A stretch of DNA of 64,000 nt from CAILZL01 sp963791615 (GTDB lineage: Bacteria; Pseudomonadota; Gammaproteobacteria; Steroidobacterales; Steroidobacteraceae). The notes under the pieces are model-generated. The model searched no databases. It was not told the origin of the DNA and was given only the letters and a program-made list of their open reading frames with translations. A program made the position numbers and the translations under genes. Where the stretch lies: positions 1,302,001-1,366,000 of the forward strand of contig CAWBTE010000006.1 of the NCBI GenBank assembly GCA_963791615.1. The letters are read 5' to 3'. Numbering within the stretch: position 1 is the stretch's first letter; every line of letters begins with the position of its first letter. Of the stretch, positions 1-8,505 are shown in pieces.

Positions 1-293
1 TGAAACTGATTGAACGAAATTTTCGCTGCCACGGTGGCGAACTGGATCTGGTGATGCTGGATCAGCAAACGCTGGTGTTCGTGGAAGTGCGTTATCGTGC
101 GGATCGGCGTTTCGGCGGCGCTGCGGCCTCAGTGGGAAGGACCAAGCAACAACGTCTGATGATTGCCGCGCAACGCTTCCTGCAAACCCATCCTCAGTAT
201 CAAAGACATCGAGCAAGGTTTGATGTGGTCAGTTTGGAGCTGGATAACGGTGCAACGACATTGCAGTGGCTGAAAGATGCGTTTCGGGCATGA
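1..293 (+). CDS. yraN: YraN family protein (UPF0102), 3' part
   Basis: The 5' end lies outside the window; 96 codons plus a TGA stop are visible. The visible part carries GELDLV followed by VFVEVRYR, the spaced E/D...D...E-V-x pattern of the UPF0102 restriction-endonuclease-like fold. The molecular role of the family is not firmly established. In gammaproteobacteria yraN commonly lies near the convergent sspB-sspA-pet cluster; here that neighbour begins only at 12395, so about 12 kb of accessory DNA separates them. The last ~71 bp recur, diverged, at 6723-6795. The family assignment is secure. Confidence 0.9.
   Translation, partial: KLIERNFRCHGGELDLVMLDQQTLVFVEVRYRADRRFGGAAASVGRTKQQRLMIAAQRFLQTHPQYQRHRARFDVVSLELDNGATTLQWLKDAFRA
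221..291 (+). repeat. yraN-tail direct repeat, copy 1
   Basis: This is the upstream member of the imperfect direct repeat pair 221-291 / 6723-6793 (five mismatches). It lies inside the intact yraN reading frame. The pair brackets a ~6.4 kb block of catabolic and transport genes, like the left and right ends of an inserted element at a gene terminus. Confidence 0.85.
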
Positions 294-402
294 AAGCAGC
301 GGATAGAGAACAGGAAGGTTTTCTGCCTAAACCAGCCTAGCAACGCATGGCGGGCGGTAACACGGCCCTACTCCACCGCTCTGAGCCCATGAGCGCGCGC
401 CC

Positions 403-1290
403 CTACGAGCCGCAGCCGTGCAGCAACCGCTCGATATTGCCGTGCGCGACTGCGTCCTGGATTTTTCGCGGCAGTGGGGCAAGCGCTTTGCGTGCGGTGC
501 TGACTAAATCCTCCGTCATCGTGTAACGCAGACCGAAGGAATTGATGTCCATGGCGAACAGGAACCGGTCGGGATGGCGCTCGATCAGTGCACGCCATTC
601 AGGCTGGAGCGTGTCGTCTGCACGCAGGATCGACAGGTCGCGCCCGTTGTTCCGCCACGGCAGGGATCCCGGTGAATCGAGGCGGATGGACACATCGGTG
701 TATAGATTGGGATGGGCGTCGAGCAGGCGGCCGATGAGATCGGGCCCGGCGGTCCAGCCAAGATGCGCGAGCACCAAGTGCATTTTCGGGTAAGCCGAAA
801 GGGCCGCCTCAACCGCCGCGACGTTCTCCGGCTTGGCGAGATCAACATGAAGATTTACCGGCGCGCCGCTGGCTGCGGCGGCCGCGTAAATCGCACGAAC
901 TGACTCGCTGTTGGTGCTGAAGTCTCCGCCGCTCATCTCGCCGTAGCTGCAAATGGCGCGGTCGGCGTAGAGCTTGGTCATCAGCGAGCCGGTATTTTCA
1001 TCCAGACGCACGCTCTTCGGGGTGGGGCGATTAAGACTGAGCGAGGGAATCACGAAGCCCGGATGTTTCCTGGCCATATCCGCGATCACCTCTGGCTCGT
1101 TATGCATCAGTACGACACGGGAGATACCGGCCTTCTTGAGCAGTGCGATTTCTTCATCGGGCGTGAGATTTTCGACCATCAAATGCGTGTGCGCATCGAC
1201 GAAGGTGAGCGGCGTCTCCGCGGCGGCGGCCAAGGCGCGCACAGAAGCGGCACACGCGACCGCTGCAATGGTGAGAAATAGTTTGCGCAT
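403..1290 (-). CDS. secreted amidohydrolase family protein (Amidohydro_2)
   Basis: 295 residues. An N-terminal hydrophobic stretch with Ala-rich cleavage region (about residues 1-24) suggests export. Metal-dependent hydrolase (TIM-barrel, COG2159-like) signatures follow: DAHTH near residue 32, a central HVD, HLGW, and a late FAMDI whose Asp matches the conserved catalytic position. NIERLL near the C-terminus is typical of the family. The substrate cannot be told; relatives include decarboxylases and lactone hydrolases of aromatic or sugar-acid catabolism. It lies in the block flanked by the yraN repeats and is transcribed away from the TIM-barrel pseudogene at 1649. Confidence 0.8.
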   Translation of the reverse strand: MRKLFLTIAAVACAASVRALAAAAETPLTFVDAHTHLMVENLTPDEEIALLKKAGISRVVLMHNEPEVIADMARKHPGFVIPSLSLNRPTPKSVRLDENTGSLMTKLYADRAICSYGEMSGGDFSTNSESVRAIYAAAAASGAPVNLHVDLAKPENVAAVEAALSAYPKMHLVLAHLGWTAGPDLIGRLLDAHPNLYTDVSIRLDSPGSLPWRNNGRDLSILRADDTLQPEWRALIERHPDRFLFAMDINSFGLRYTMTEDLVSTARKALAPLPRKIQDAVAHGNIERLLHGCGS

Positions 1291-1648
1291 CTGAATCGCC
1301 CCGATGTTGATAAGTATGCCGGCCGGGATTGTCGCCGACTTTATTCGTGTTCGCCTGGTTATTGATGTCGAACTTGCCTTGATGGGTATCCCACGTTGTC
1401 ATCAGTTAAAGTTGAAGCCCCAGGTCTGGCCTTCATCTCGCAGTGCGCTTATCCTTTCGGTGAATGGTGCCGTGTCGATCCGCAGGAGTGCCTGATCGGT
1501 GCCGCCCATCAGCCAGCTGCCGTCAATAGACAAATAGATTGCCTCCGGTGATTGAATCCGATAAAGAAATTTGCATGTTGATTTCGATGGCCGCATTGGC
1601 AGATGAGTTCGAGTGTTCTGATCTCACAATCCGACTCGGAGGCACAAC
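1291..1648. other. intergenic region between divergent genes
   Basis: This gap separates the amidohydrolase from the TIM-barrel pseudogene. It holds a 64-codon minus-strand ORF (1402-1596) that could be the tail of a lost gene, but it shows no recognisable domain. A GGAGG-type ribosome binding site sits just before the start at 1649. Promoters are presumably here; none was identified with confidence. Confidence 0.4.
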
Positions 1649-2615
1649 ATGTATTCCATCGATCGCCGTTCGTTCGTCGTCGGTGCAAGCGCGCTCATGG
1701 GCACAGCTACTCCAGCTGGCGCGGCTATCGCGCAGGTGCTCGAACCCACGCTCAAGCTGACGGCCAGTCAGGCCGCGCGTCTGGCCATGACCACGGCGTG
1801 CTTCCGGCACAATTTCACGCCACCCAATTCCAATATGGGGAGCGAACCGGCGGCGAGCGGGCTGAAGCTCGACATGCTGACGACGCCGAAATTTCTCAAG
1901 GACACATTCGGTATCACGAACATGGAGGTCTGGTGCCCCATGGTGCCGGACACCTCGCTCGACTATGCGCGCAAGATGCGCGCAGCGGCTGAAGCGGTGG
2001 GCGGGCGGATCATCAACGTGCAGATTGACGGCAGCTACGACCTGTCCGCCGCCGATCCGAAGCGTCGAGAGGACTCAGTCGTGTTCGTCAAAGGCTGGAT
2101 GGATCGTGCCAGGGCAGCGGGTAGTCCGAGCGTGCGAATCAATATCGGTGGCGGCCCCAGGGGCACGCCGCTGGCGCTTGAACCGGCGCTGGCGTCGTTC
2201 CACACCCTGATCGACTATGGCAGCTCCATCGGCGTGACGGTGCTGACTGAAAATCACGGCGGCGTCGGCGGCAATATCGACAATTGCGTCGCATTTCTCC
2301 GAGCACTCAATGACAACAACACCGCGCGCGATCATCGATTGGGGCAGTTCGAGCGCGACCACGCCCGAAGCGCGACTTGCTGATCTCAGCAAGATGTTCC
2401 CGTATCTCGCGATGGTATCGGCCAAGGGCATGCATTTCGACAAGGACTATCGTCATGTCGACTATCCGATCGGCCCGCTTGTTCGCGCCACGGAAACAAC
2501 GGGCTTTCGCGGCATCTATTCGATCGAACTCTATGCCGAGCCCGATCATCCGGAAGATCCCGTCGCCGCAGCGCGCACGATGATCGCGGAGATCGTGCCG
2601 GAGCTGCAGGGCTAA
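1649..2615 (+). pseudogene. TIM-barrel sugar-phosphate isomerase/epimerase-like protein, frameshifted
   Basis: Frame one (1649-2383) opens with a Tat-like signal (DRRSFVVGASALMG) and continues into a xylose-isomerase-like TIM-barrel body (VTVLTENHGG near residue 195). At about 2318-2335, inside a CGCGCGCG run, homology moves to the frame ending at 2615, which carries AIIDWGSSSATTPEARLADL, HFDKDYRHVDYPIG and YSIELYAEPDHPEDP. Joined, the two parts give roughly 320 residues, a normal family length. The start has a good GGAGG site. A single indel explains the break; a sequencing error in the CG repeat remains possible. Confidence 0.75.
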
Positions 2616-2653
2616 CGAGTAAAGCGGGTGAAAGGCGCCGCCCGTGTTGCGCC

Positions 2654-3454
2654 TCAGCGCGCCGACAGCGGCGTCAACCCCGCCTTCGAAATTGTCGACG
2701 CAGCCTCGGGAGATGCGAGGAAACGAATGAGCGCCTGCGCGGCCTCCGGCTGTCTGACCGACGCGGCAAGCGCCGCAGAATAGAAAGTTTCCTGCTGCAG
2801 CTCGGCCGGAATCGTGCCGACGAAGGTAACGCCCGACACGTTCAACAATTCGCTGACCTGCTGAAAGCCAATCTCGGCTTCACCGCGTGCCACCACTGCG
2901 GCCACCGGTTCTCCGGACGGCGGGCCGCGCACTTTCCGGCTCTTGCCTGCCACCTGATCTGCGACGCCCAGCTGCGCGAACAGCGTGCCCGACAGATAAA
3001 TGCCACTGGCGCTGTCCGAATAGGCAATTGACTTCGCTTCGATCAGGGTACGGCGCAACGCATCGACACTGCGGATGTCCGGCTTCGGCATCCCGGCGCG
3101 CACCACCATGCCGATCTCCGAACGGGCCAGATTCACCTTGCTGCCCGCACGCGCCAATCCTTGCCGGACCAGATCATCGATCGAGTCACCAATGCCGATC
3201 ACCACGTCAGCCGGCTCACCCCGCCTGAGCCGCGAAGGAATCGTCTCCGGAGAATCTCCCAGCGATGGACCGCGTGTCGTGATCAGGCGATGACCGCTGC
3301 TGCGTTCGAAGGCCGGAACCAGTTCCGAGTAAGCATGATAAAAGCCGGCCGAAATCAGCACATGTACTTCCGCTGTGGCAGCGGCACCCGATGCCAGCAA
3401 CAAGGCCACACTCATCAGTCCGGACAGCCAGCGTATGGAAAACCCTGCTTTCAT
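2654..3454 (-). CDS. periplasmic substrate-binding protein, ModA-like
   Basis: 266 residues from the chosen ATG, which has an AGAGG site and is followed directly by a clear signal peptide (MKAGFSIRWLSG... ending near ASGAAATA). An upstream ATG at 3553 overlaps the tctA stop but would bury the signal peptide, so I reject it. The body fits solute-binding proteins of the molybdate/sulfate type: HVLISAGFYHAY at the start, EPADVVIG, YSDSASGIYL and EIGFQQVSEL. No permease or ATPase gene accompanies it, so transport partners are unknown. It lies 95 bp downstream of tctA on the same strand and may share its transcript. Confidence 0.72.
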   Translation of the reverse strand: MKAGFSIRWLSGLMSVALLLASGAAATAEVHVLISAGFYHAYSELVPAFERSSGHRLITTRGPSLGDSPETIPSRLRRGEPADVVIGIGDSIDDLVRQGLARAGSKVNLARSEIGMVVRAGMPKPDIRSVDALRRTLIEAKSIAYSDSASGIYLSGTLFAQLGVADQVAGKSRKVRGPPSGEPVAAVVARGEAEIGFQQVSELLNVSGVTFVGTIPAELQQETFYSAALAASVRQPEAAQALIRFLASPEAASTISKAGLTPLSAR

Positions 3455-3549
3455 GGGAACCTCTCTTAGCCACATACCTGCGTGATTGACTTCAACTGCA
3501 GCCACCAGCGCGCCATCCGAACTTCTCAACAGCTGCGCAATTGTTCTGC

Positions 3550-5037
3550 TCATGCCCGGCGATATCGCCGAACCAGCGGCGGCACCACCAGCAGCAGCAC
3601 CGCAATCACCATCAACGTACCCGACAGCGGCCGGGTGAAGAAAGTGAACCAGTCACCCTGACTGATAGTGAGCGCCTGACGCATGGACTGCTCGGCCATC
3701 GGCGCGAGGATCAAACCAACGATCAGGGGCGCGACGGGAAAATCGAAGCGGCGCATGACGAAACCGATCAGGCCAAAGACAAACAGCAGACCGACATCGA
3801 ACACCGAGTTGGCGGCGCCATACACCCCCGCGGTGGAGATGACGATGATGCCGGCATACAACCACGGCGGCGGGATCTTCAGCAGGCGCACCCACAAGTT
3901 GACCATGGGCAGGTTGAGTACCAGCAGGATGACATTGCCGATATACAGGCTGGCAATCAGCGTCCACACCAGATCGCCCTGTTGCGTGAACAATTGTGGC
4001 CCGGGCTGGATGCCATATCCTTCGAAGGCAGACAGCATGATGGCCGCCGTAGCAGAGGTGGGAATCCCCAGCGTGAGCAACGGCATGAGCACGCCGGCAG
4101 CAGCGGCATTGTTGGCAGCTTCGGGACCAGCCACGCCTTCAATCGCGCCGTGGCCAAATTCTTGCGGATGTTTGCTGAGTTTCTTTTCGGTGTAGTACGA
4201 CAACATGGTAGGCAGCTCGGCGCCACCGGCCGGCAGCGCGCCGAGGGGAAAGCCGAACAGCGAACCCCGGAGCCAGGGCTTCCAGGAGCGCGCCCAGTCC
4301 TGACGGCTCAGACGCAGTGAGCCGGAGACCTTTAACACTTCGCCGACACGCGCCTCGCGTCCGCGCCACGCCAGGTACATGGCCTCGCCCACCGCGAACA
4401 AACCCACCGCCACCACGGTTACCTCCAGCCCGTCGAACAGTTCGGCCTGTCCGAAAGTGAAGCGTGGTTGACCTGTCTGCAGATCGATTCCTACCAAACC
4501 ACACAGCAAACCCATGCTCAGACTCAGCAAGCCGCGCAGCACCGAGTTACCCAGCACCGCGGACACGGCCACCAGCGACAAGATCATCAGGCTGAAGTAC
4601 TCCGCCGGACCGAAGGCCAGTGCCGCATCCACCACCCACGGCGCAAAGAAAGTGAGCGCCAGCGTGCCGATGGTGCCCGCCACGAAACTGCCGATAGCCG
4701 CCGTTGCCAGGGCTTGTCCGGCGCGGCCGCGGCGCGCCATCTTGTTGCCTTCCAGCGCCGTCACCACCGAACCGGATTCACCGGGTGTGTTGAGCAGAAT
4801 GGAAGTGGTAGAGCCGCCATAGGCAGCACCGTAATAAATGCCGGCGAACATCACGAACATGCTGGTGGCCGGCACCTGATAAGTCAGCGGCAGCAACAGC
4901 GCGATGGTCAACGCCGGACTGATGCCCGGTAGCACGCCCACCAGCGTGCCGAGCAGGCAGCCCGCAAAGCCCCACATCAGTGTCAGCGGTTGCAGTGCAT
5001 TACCCAGACCGGTGAGCAAGGCATCGAAAGCTTGCAT
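3550..5037 (-). CDS. tctA: TctA family large membrane subunit of a tripartite tricarboxylate transporter
   Basis: 495 residues, the normal TctA size, very hydrophobic with about a dozen membrane segments. Family hallmarks are GTLVGVLPGISPALTIALLL near the N-terminus, YYGAAYGGSTTSILLNTPGE, and the C-terminal P-x-x-P-rich helices. TctA is the large channel-forming subunit of TTT transporters, secondary carriers fed by a periplasmic TctC protein. The start was set at MQAFDALL because upstream codons overlap the preceding gene's coding end. It follows the TctC-TctB fusion gene by 2 bp, so they form one operon. Confidence 0.92.
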   Translation of the reverse strand: MQAFDALLTGLGNALQPLTLMWGFAGCLLGTLVGVLPGISPALTIALLLPLTYQVPATSMFVMFAGIYYGAAYGGSTTSILLNTPGESGSVVTALEGNKMARRGRAGQALATAAIGSFVAGTIGTLALTFFAPWVVDAALAFGPAEYFSLMILSLVAVSAVLGNSVLRGLLSLSMGLLCGLVGIDLQTGQPRFTFGQAELFDGLEVTVVAVGLFAVGEAMYLAWRGREARVGEVLKVSGSLRLSRQDWARSWKPWLRGSLFGFPLGALPAGGAELPTMLSYYTEKKLSKHPQEFGHGAIEGVAGPEAANNAAAAGVLMPLLTLGIPTSATAAIMLSAFEGYGIQPGPQLFTQQGDLVWTLIASLYIGNVILLVLNLPMVNLWVRLLKIPPPWLYAGIIVISTAGVYGAANSVFDVGLLFVFGLIGFVMRRFDFPVAPLIVGLILAPMAEQSMRQALTISQGDWFTFFTRPLSGTLMVIAVLLLVVPPLVRRYRRA

Positions 5038-5039
5038 GC

Positions 5040-6485
5040 TTACGCCACCGTTGCAAGAAAAGGCCAGCGCAGCGCGGGTCCCAGACCTACACCCAGCAAC
5101 TGCGCAAACACCAGCCAGAACACGCTGGCGATGACACTGCAGATCAGCACCGAGCGCCAGCCCAGCGGTGCGTCGAAAGCACGCGCCACACCCATGCCGC
5201 ACAATGTCGCCGGCAGCACAAAACCCAGCGGCACCACCAGCATCATGAAGAGAACGCCGCCACCGAGCAGGCTGATCAACCGTGCATGACTGCCGGGCAG
5301 AGGCTCTTGGCCAAGAGTGAGGCTCTCATCTACTTGCCGCCCCCGCCACGCACTGATGCCGTAAAGCACGGCCAACCCGCCGAGACTGCCCACCACTACA
5401 GCTGGCGCCAACACGGGTCCAACTGCCATCTGCATGAACGACTCGGGGATGATCGTCACCTGCCAGACGGCTACGACGGCGATGGCAATCAACAGCAGCG
5501 CGACACGCAATGGATTCATGCCAGCCCCAAGCTCTTTCATGATTGCTTCGGTGTCACGAATGTTGGTCGCGATCTCACGCTCGAAAGCTTGAGCGGCGAG
5601 GAATACATCGGTCCACTTGCGCGTCTGCAGTTCCTTGCGCCAGGGCTCGGACTCATGAACCTTGGTCATGAAGTTCACCAACGCATCACGTTGCGGCTGG
5701 CTGATGCCCGGTGGTGCAAACACGCCACGCCAGTTGGCTGCGGTGACACCCAAGCCCAGCTCGGTCAGTGTGGGCACGTTCACCTCTGGAATGCGGCGAT
5801 TGCCCGCAACCGCCAGCGGAATCAGACGTCCGGCCTTGATCTGTTGCTCAAACTCCGAATAACCGGAGATTCCTGCCACCACCTGCCCACCGAGCAATGC
5901 TGCATTGGCCGGCCCGCCACCGGAAAACGCTACGTAAGCGGCATCGCGCGGATTGCGGCCCAATGCTTTGATGATCAGACCCAGCACCACATGGTCAGTA
6001 CCGCCCGCGCTGCCGCCGGCCACGGACACTGCCTTGGGAGCGGCCTTGAACGCAGCCTCCAGCTCCTTCCAGGTCTTGATCTTGCCACTGGTCGGCACAG
6101 CGACCACGACAGCTTCTTCAGTCAGACGCGCGATGGGTGTCACGTTACGCATGGTGACCGGGCTTCTGTTCGCAATGGCCGCACCCACCATCACCGAACC
6201 ACCAATCATCAAGCTGTTGCCCTGACCCTTGCGTTGATTCACGTAACGCGGCAACCCCACCATGCCGCCTGCACCAGCTACGTTCTCGAACGCCATGTTG
6301 CCCACCAGCCCGGCGGCCTTGGCCGCGCGCCCGATGGCACGACCCGTAGCATCCCAGCCGCCGCCGGGTGCCGCCGGTACGAACATGTTCAGCGTGTCGA
6401 ACAGCGGTTTGCCCTGCGCCCACACCGGCAATGTCCACGCCGCACCCACAGCCGTCACCGTGCACAGGAATTCGCGCTTGTTCAT
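5040..6485 (-). CDS. TctC-TctB fusion protein of a tripartite tricarboxylate transporter
   Basis: 481 residues. Residues ~1-325 are a complete TctC-type binding protein: signal peptide ending at VWAQG, then FVPAAPGGGWDATGRAIG, the AGGMVGLPRY segment, AGGSAGGTDHVVLG, and the usual helix ending IMKELGAG. Without a stop the frame runs on into MNPLRVALLLIAIAVV, a TctB-like small membrane subunit (~325-481) with four hydrophobic helices. TctC and TctB are normally separate proteins; here the binding protein would be tethered to the membrane. No internal frameshift was seen. Loss of a stop codon between formerly adjacent genes is a likely origin. Confidence 0.85.
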   Translation of the reverse strand: MNKREFLCTVTAVGAAWTLPVWAQGKPLFDTLNMFVPAAPGGGWDATGRAIGRAAKAAGLVGNMAFENVAGAGGMVGLPRYVNQRKGQGNSLMIGGSVMVGAAIANRSPVTMRNVTPIARLTEEAVVVAVPTSGKIKTWKELEAAFKAAPKAVSVAGGSAGGTDHVVLGLIIKALGRNPRDAAYVAFSGGGPANAALLGGQVVAGISGYSEFEQQIKAGRLIPLAVAGNRRIPEVNVPTLTELGLGVTAANWRGVFAPPGISQPQRDALVNFMTKVHESEPWRKELQTRKWTDVFLAAQAFEREIATNIRDTEAIMKELGAGMNPLRVALLLIAIAVVAVWQVTIIPESFMQMAVGPVLAPAVVVGSLGGLAVLYGISAWRGRQVDESLTLGQEPLPGSHARLISLLGGGVLFMMLVVPLGFVLPATLCGMGVARAFDAPLGWRSVLICSVIASVFWLVFAQLLGVGLGPALRWPFLATVA

Positions 6486-6722
6486 TACATCCCCTGACCC
6501 TGTTTATCACGCTCCCGGAATCACAGCCTCGCACACAGCCGTTTGGAAACGCCCAAGCAGAATAACGCATGTGGAGTCGTTTCAGCGCGTCGCGCACCGA
6601 ACGCCACGACCCATCAGGGTATGACCGAACAGGCATACTTCGGCATGAAGGCCGAAAGCGGCGCACTGTTCGATGAACACGCTATGGTGATTGCGCAGTG
6701 CACCTGCCAGCGCCCAGCCGCG
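6486..6722. other. intergenic sequence upstream of the transporter operon
   Basis: The region lies upstream of the tct operon start (minus strand) and presumably holds its promoter. A 60-codon plus-strand ORF (6543-6725) has no recognisable content. The segment ends exactly where the duplicated yraN tail begins. Confidence 0.4.
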
Positions 6723-6795
6723 TGATGTGGCTAGCTTGGAGCTGGATAAGGGTGCAACGACATTGCAGTGGCTGAAAGATGCGTTTCGGGCTTAG
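6723..6795 (+). pseudogene. duplicated 3' end of yraN
   Basis: About 71 bp here match positions 221-291 with five mismatches and no gaps. In frame they encode DVASLELDKGATTLQW followed by LKDAFRA and a TAG stop, against DVVSLELDNGATTLQW in the real gene. No start or upstream yraN coding sequence precedes it. It is either the displaced original gene end or a donor-derived copy left by insertion of the 294-6722 block. Confidence 0.85.
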
Positions 6796-7185
6796 CAGCC
6801 CCAGAGATCAGTTGCCGCGGTTCAGCTTTCGACCCTAACCTGCCGGTCGCGTCGCTCTAAAGCCGCCGTTCAAAATGGCGAGAGCGGACATACATTCATA
6901 GGCCAGTTAAGCGCGGCGCAAATCGCAATTTTGGCGCTCGGCCTAAACAGCTACTTTGTACCAGGTGTCTCCGTGTCCGACGGTGCGGCAGTGTCCATCA
7001 ACTACCACATCTCGTTCTGATGTGACGAGATTGGATCAGTGTTGCGACGGGTGAATTCGTCAACACTCAAGTCCGCCATCGTGGCGGGGCGCCGAATTCT
7101 TTTTTACTTCCCATTGATGGGCGGAGCTCCTTTAGCGTGCGCTTAATACCCCCGAGCCCCCAGTCGGGCACCACTCACGAATGGC
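6796..7185. other. non-coding or decayed sequence
   Basis: No coding sequence could be supported on either strand. A short stem (CCGCCATCGTGGCGG, about 7073-7087) followed by a T-rich run may be a remnant hairpin. The stretch looks like decayed accessory DNA downstream of the repeat-protein gene. Confidence 0.4.
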
Positions 7186-7940
7186 CTAGCCGCTCGGCAA
7201 GCGCTCCCTATCAGGGAAGTGGTGCAACATGACTTCTTCGATTTCTTGACGGTTGAGCTTGGGCACGAGGTCGAGGATATCTTTTCTAGCAACCAGGATT
7301 CCCCAATCCCAGCGGTCCCTATACCGTTCCAGCACTTCTAGTAACCAAGGGATATTTGCGCCCATAGAATCCGAAAGATAGCGCCAATCCCAGTGATCCT
7401 CGAATCGCGCCAACAGCTCTTTGGACCATGGCAGCGCGGGATTCGCCGATAGGCCATATATTGTTGTCACCCCATCCCAATGCCCCCTCCAATCCCATCG
7501 GTCTTGGAACCGGGCCAACAGATCCATAGACCAAGGCATGTGTTTGGAGGCGGAAAGAGAATTCCAAAAGCGCTCGTGATGGTACTGCTCCATATCATCC
7601 CAGTTCGCCCGGTCGCTGTCGTACAGCCCTTTGGATCGGTATCGATCCTCGCACATCGCCAGCAGTTCCTCGGACCAAGGTACGGAAGGATTGTCGGCTA
7701 GCGATAGCCAATCCCATCGATCCTCGAACTGCTTCAATAGGCTCATAGACCAGGGAATTGCTGGATTAGATGAAAGACTCTCCCAATCCCATCTCTTAGT
7801 ACGTGAAAGCGAATATTGCTCACTCCATGGCTCTTCCTCAGGACTCTCCGCGCTATCTGCGGAGTCCATGAAGAGCTGCAACAACTCCATGGACCAAGGC
7901 AGGGATCGGCTGCTCGAAAGCCACGCCACATCCAAGCACT

Positions 7941-8050
7941 CTTTGAACTGCTCCAGAATTTTCATGGACCAAGGAATTGACGTATTGCCCGACAGCTCAC
8001 TCCAGTTCCAACGATCTTCAAACTGTTTCAGCAGTTCCAGGGACCATGGT
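7941..8050. repeat. 110-bp intragenic repeat, copy A (copy B at 8211-8320)
   Basis: The two 110-bp segments, 270 bp apart (exactly 90 codons), differ at about four positions. They encode consecutive PWS units in the same phase. Near identity at the DNA level, unlike the other diverged units, shows a recent internal expansion or conversion. Confidence 0.85.
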
Positions 8051-8456
8051 AGGTGCTGTGAGCTTGAAAGAGCATCCCAATTCCACCGGTCTACAAACTG
8101 AGCCAGCAGTTCCGCGGTCCATGGAAGAGATGGGTTGAGTGATATCCCAAAACTCGGATCCAGGCGCTCATATCGATCATGTGTAGGTACCCGTTTCCAG
8201 TCCCACCTATCTTTGAACTGCTCCAGAATTTTCATGGACCAAGGAATTGACGTATTGCCCGACAGCTCCCACCAGTTCCAACAATCTTCAAACTGCTTCA
8301 GCAGTTCCAGGGACCATGGCAGGTGCTCGGAGCCTGAAAGCGTATGCCAATCCCACCGACTCTCGAACTCCTTCACCAACTCCACCGACCACGGAAGGAG
8401 CTGAGATTTTGAAAGCCCGCGCCAATTCCACCGATCCTCGAACTGTCTCAACAGTT

Positions 8457-8505
8457 CTATAGGAAACGGTAGCGACGTATCTATTAGGAAACGGTTGCGA
8501 CGTAC
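8457..8505. repeat. 24/25-bp imperfect tandem duplication
   Basis: Copy one is 8457-8480 (24 bp) and copy two 8481-8505 (25 bp, one extra T). They differ otherwise by an A/T and by the terminal base. The net 25-bp excess breaks the repeat-protein reading frame. Confidence 0.9.

Noticed and set aside
1402..1596. 64-codon ORF upstream of the amidohydrolase
   Set aside because: No recognisable domain and no good ribosome site; noted as possible remnant only.
3455..3553. Upstream ATG overlapping the tctA stop as start for the ModA-like protein
   Set aside because: It would put 33 residues before an otherwise perfect signal peptide, and the inner ATG has a better ribosome site.
3541..4320. 259-codon plus-strand ORF opposite tctA
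   Set aside because: Low-complexity antisense of a membrane protein gene; no credible product.
5286..6497. 403-codon plus-strand ORF opposite the TctC-TctB gene
   Set aside because: Antisense frame; the minus-strand product has clear family motifs and a signal peptide.
6543..6725. 60-codon ORF just before the duplicated yraN tail
   Set aside because: Frame ends at the junction and shows no family resemblance.
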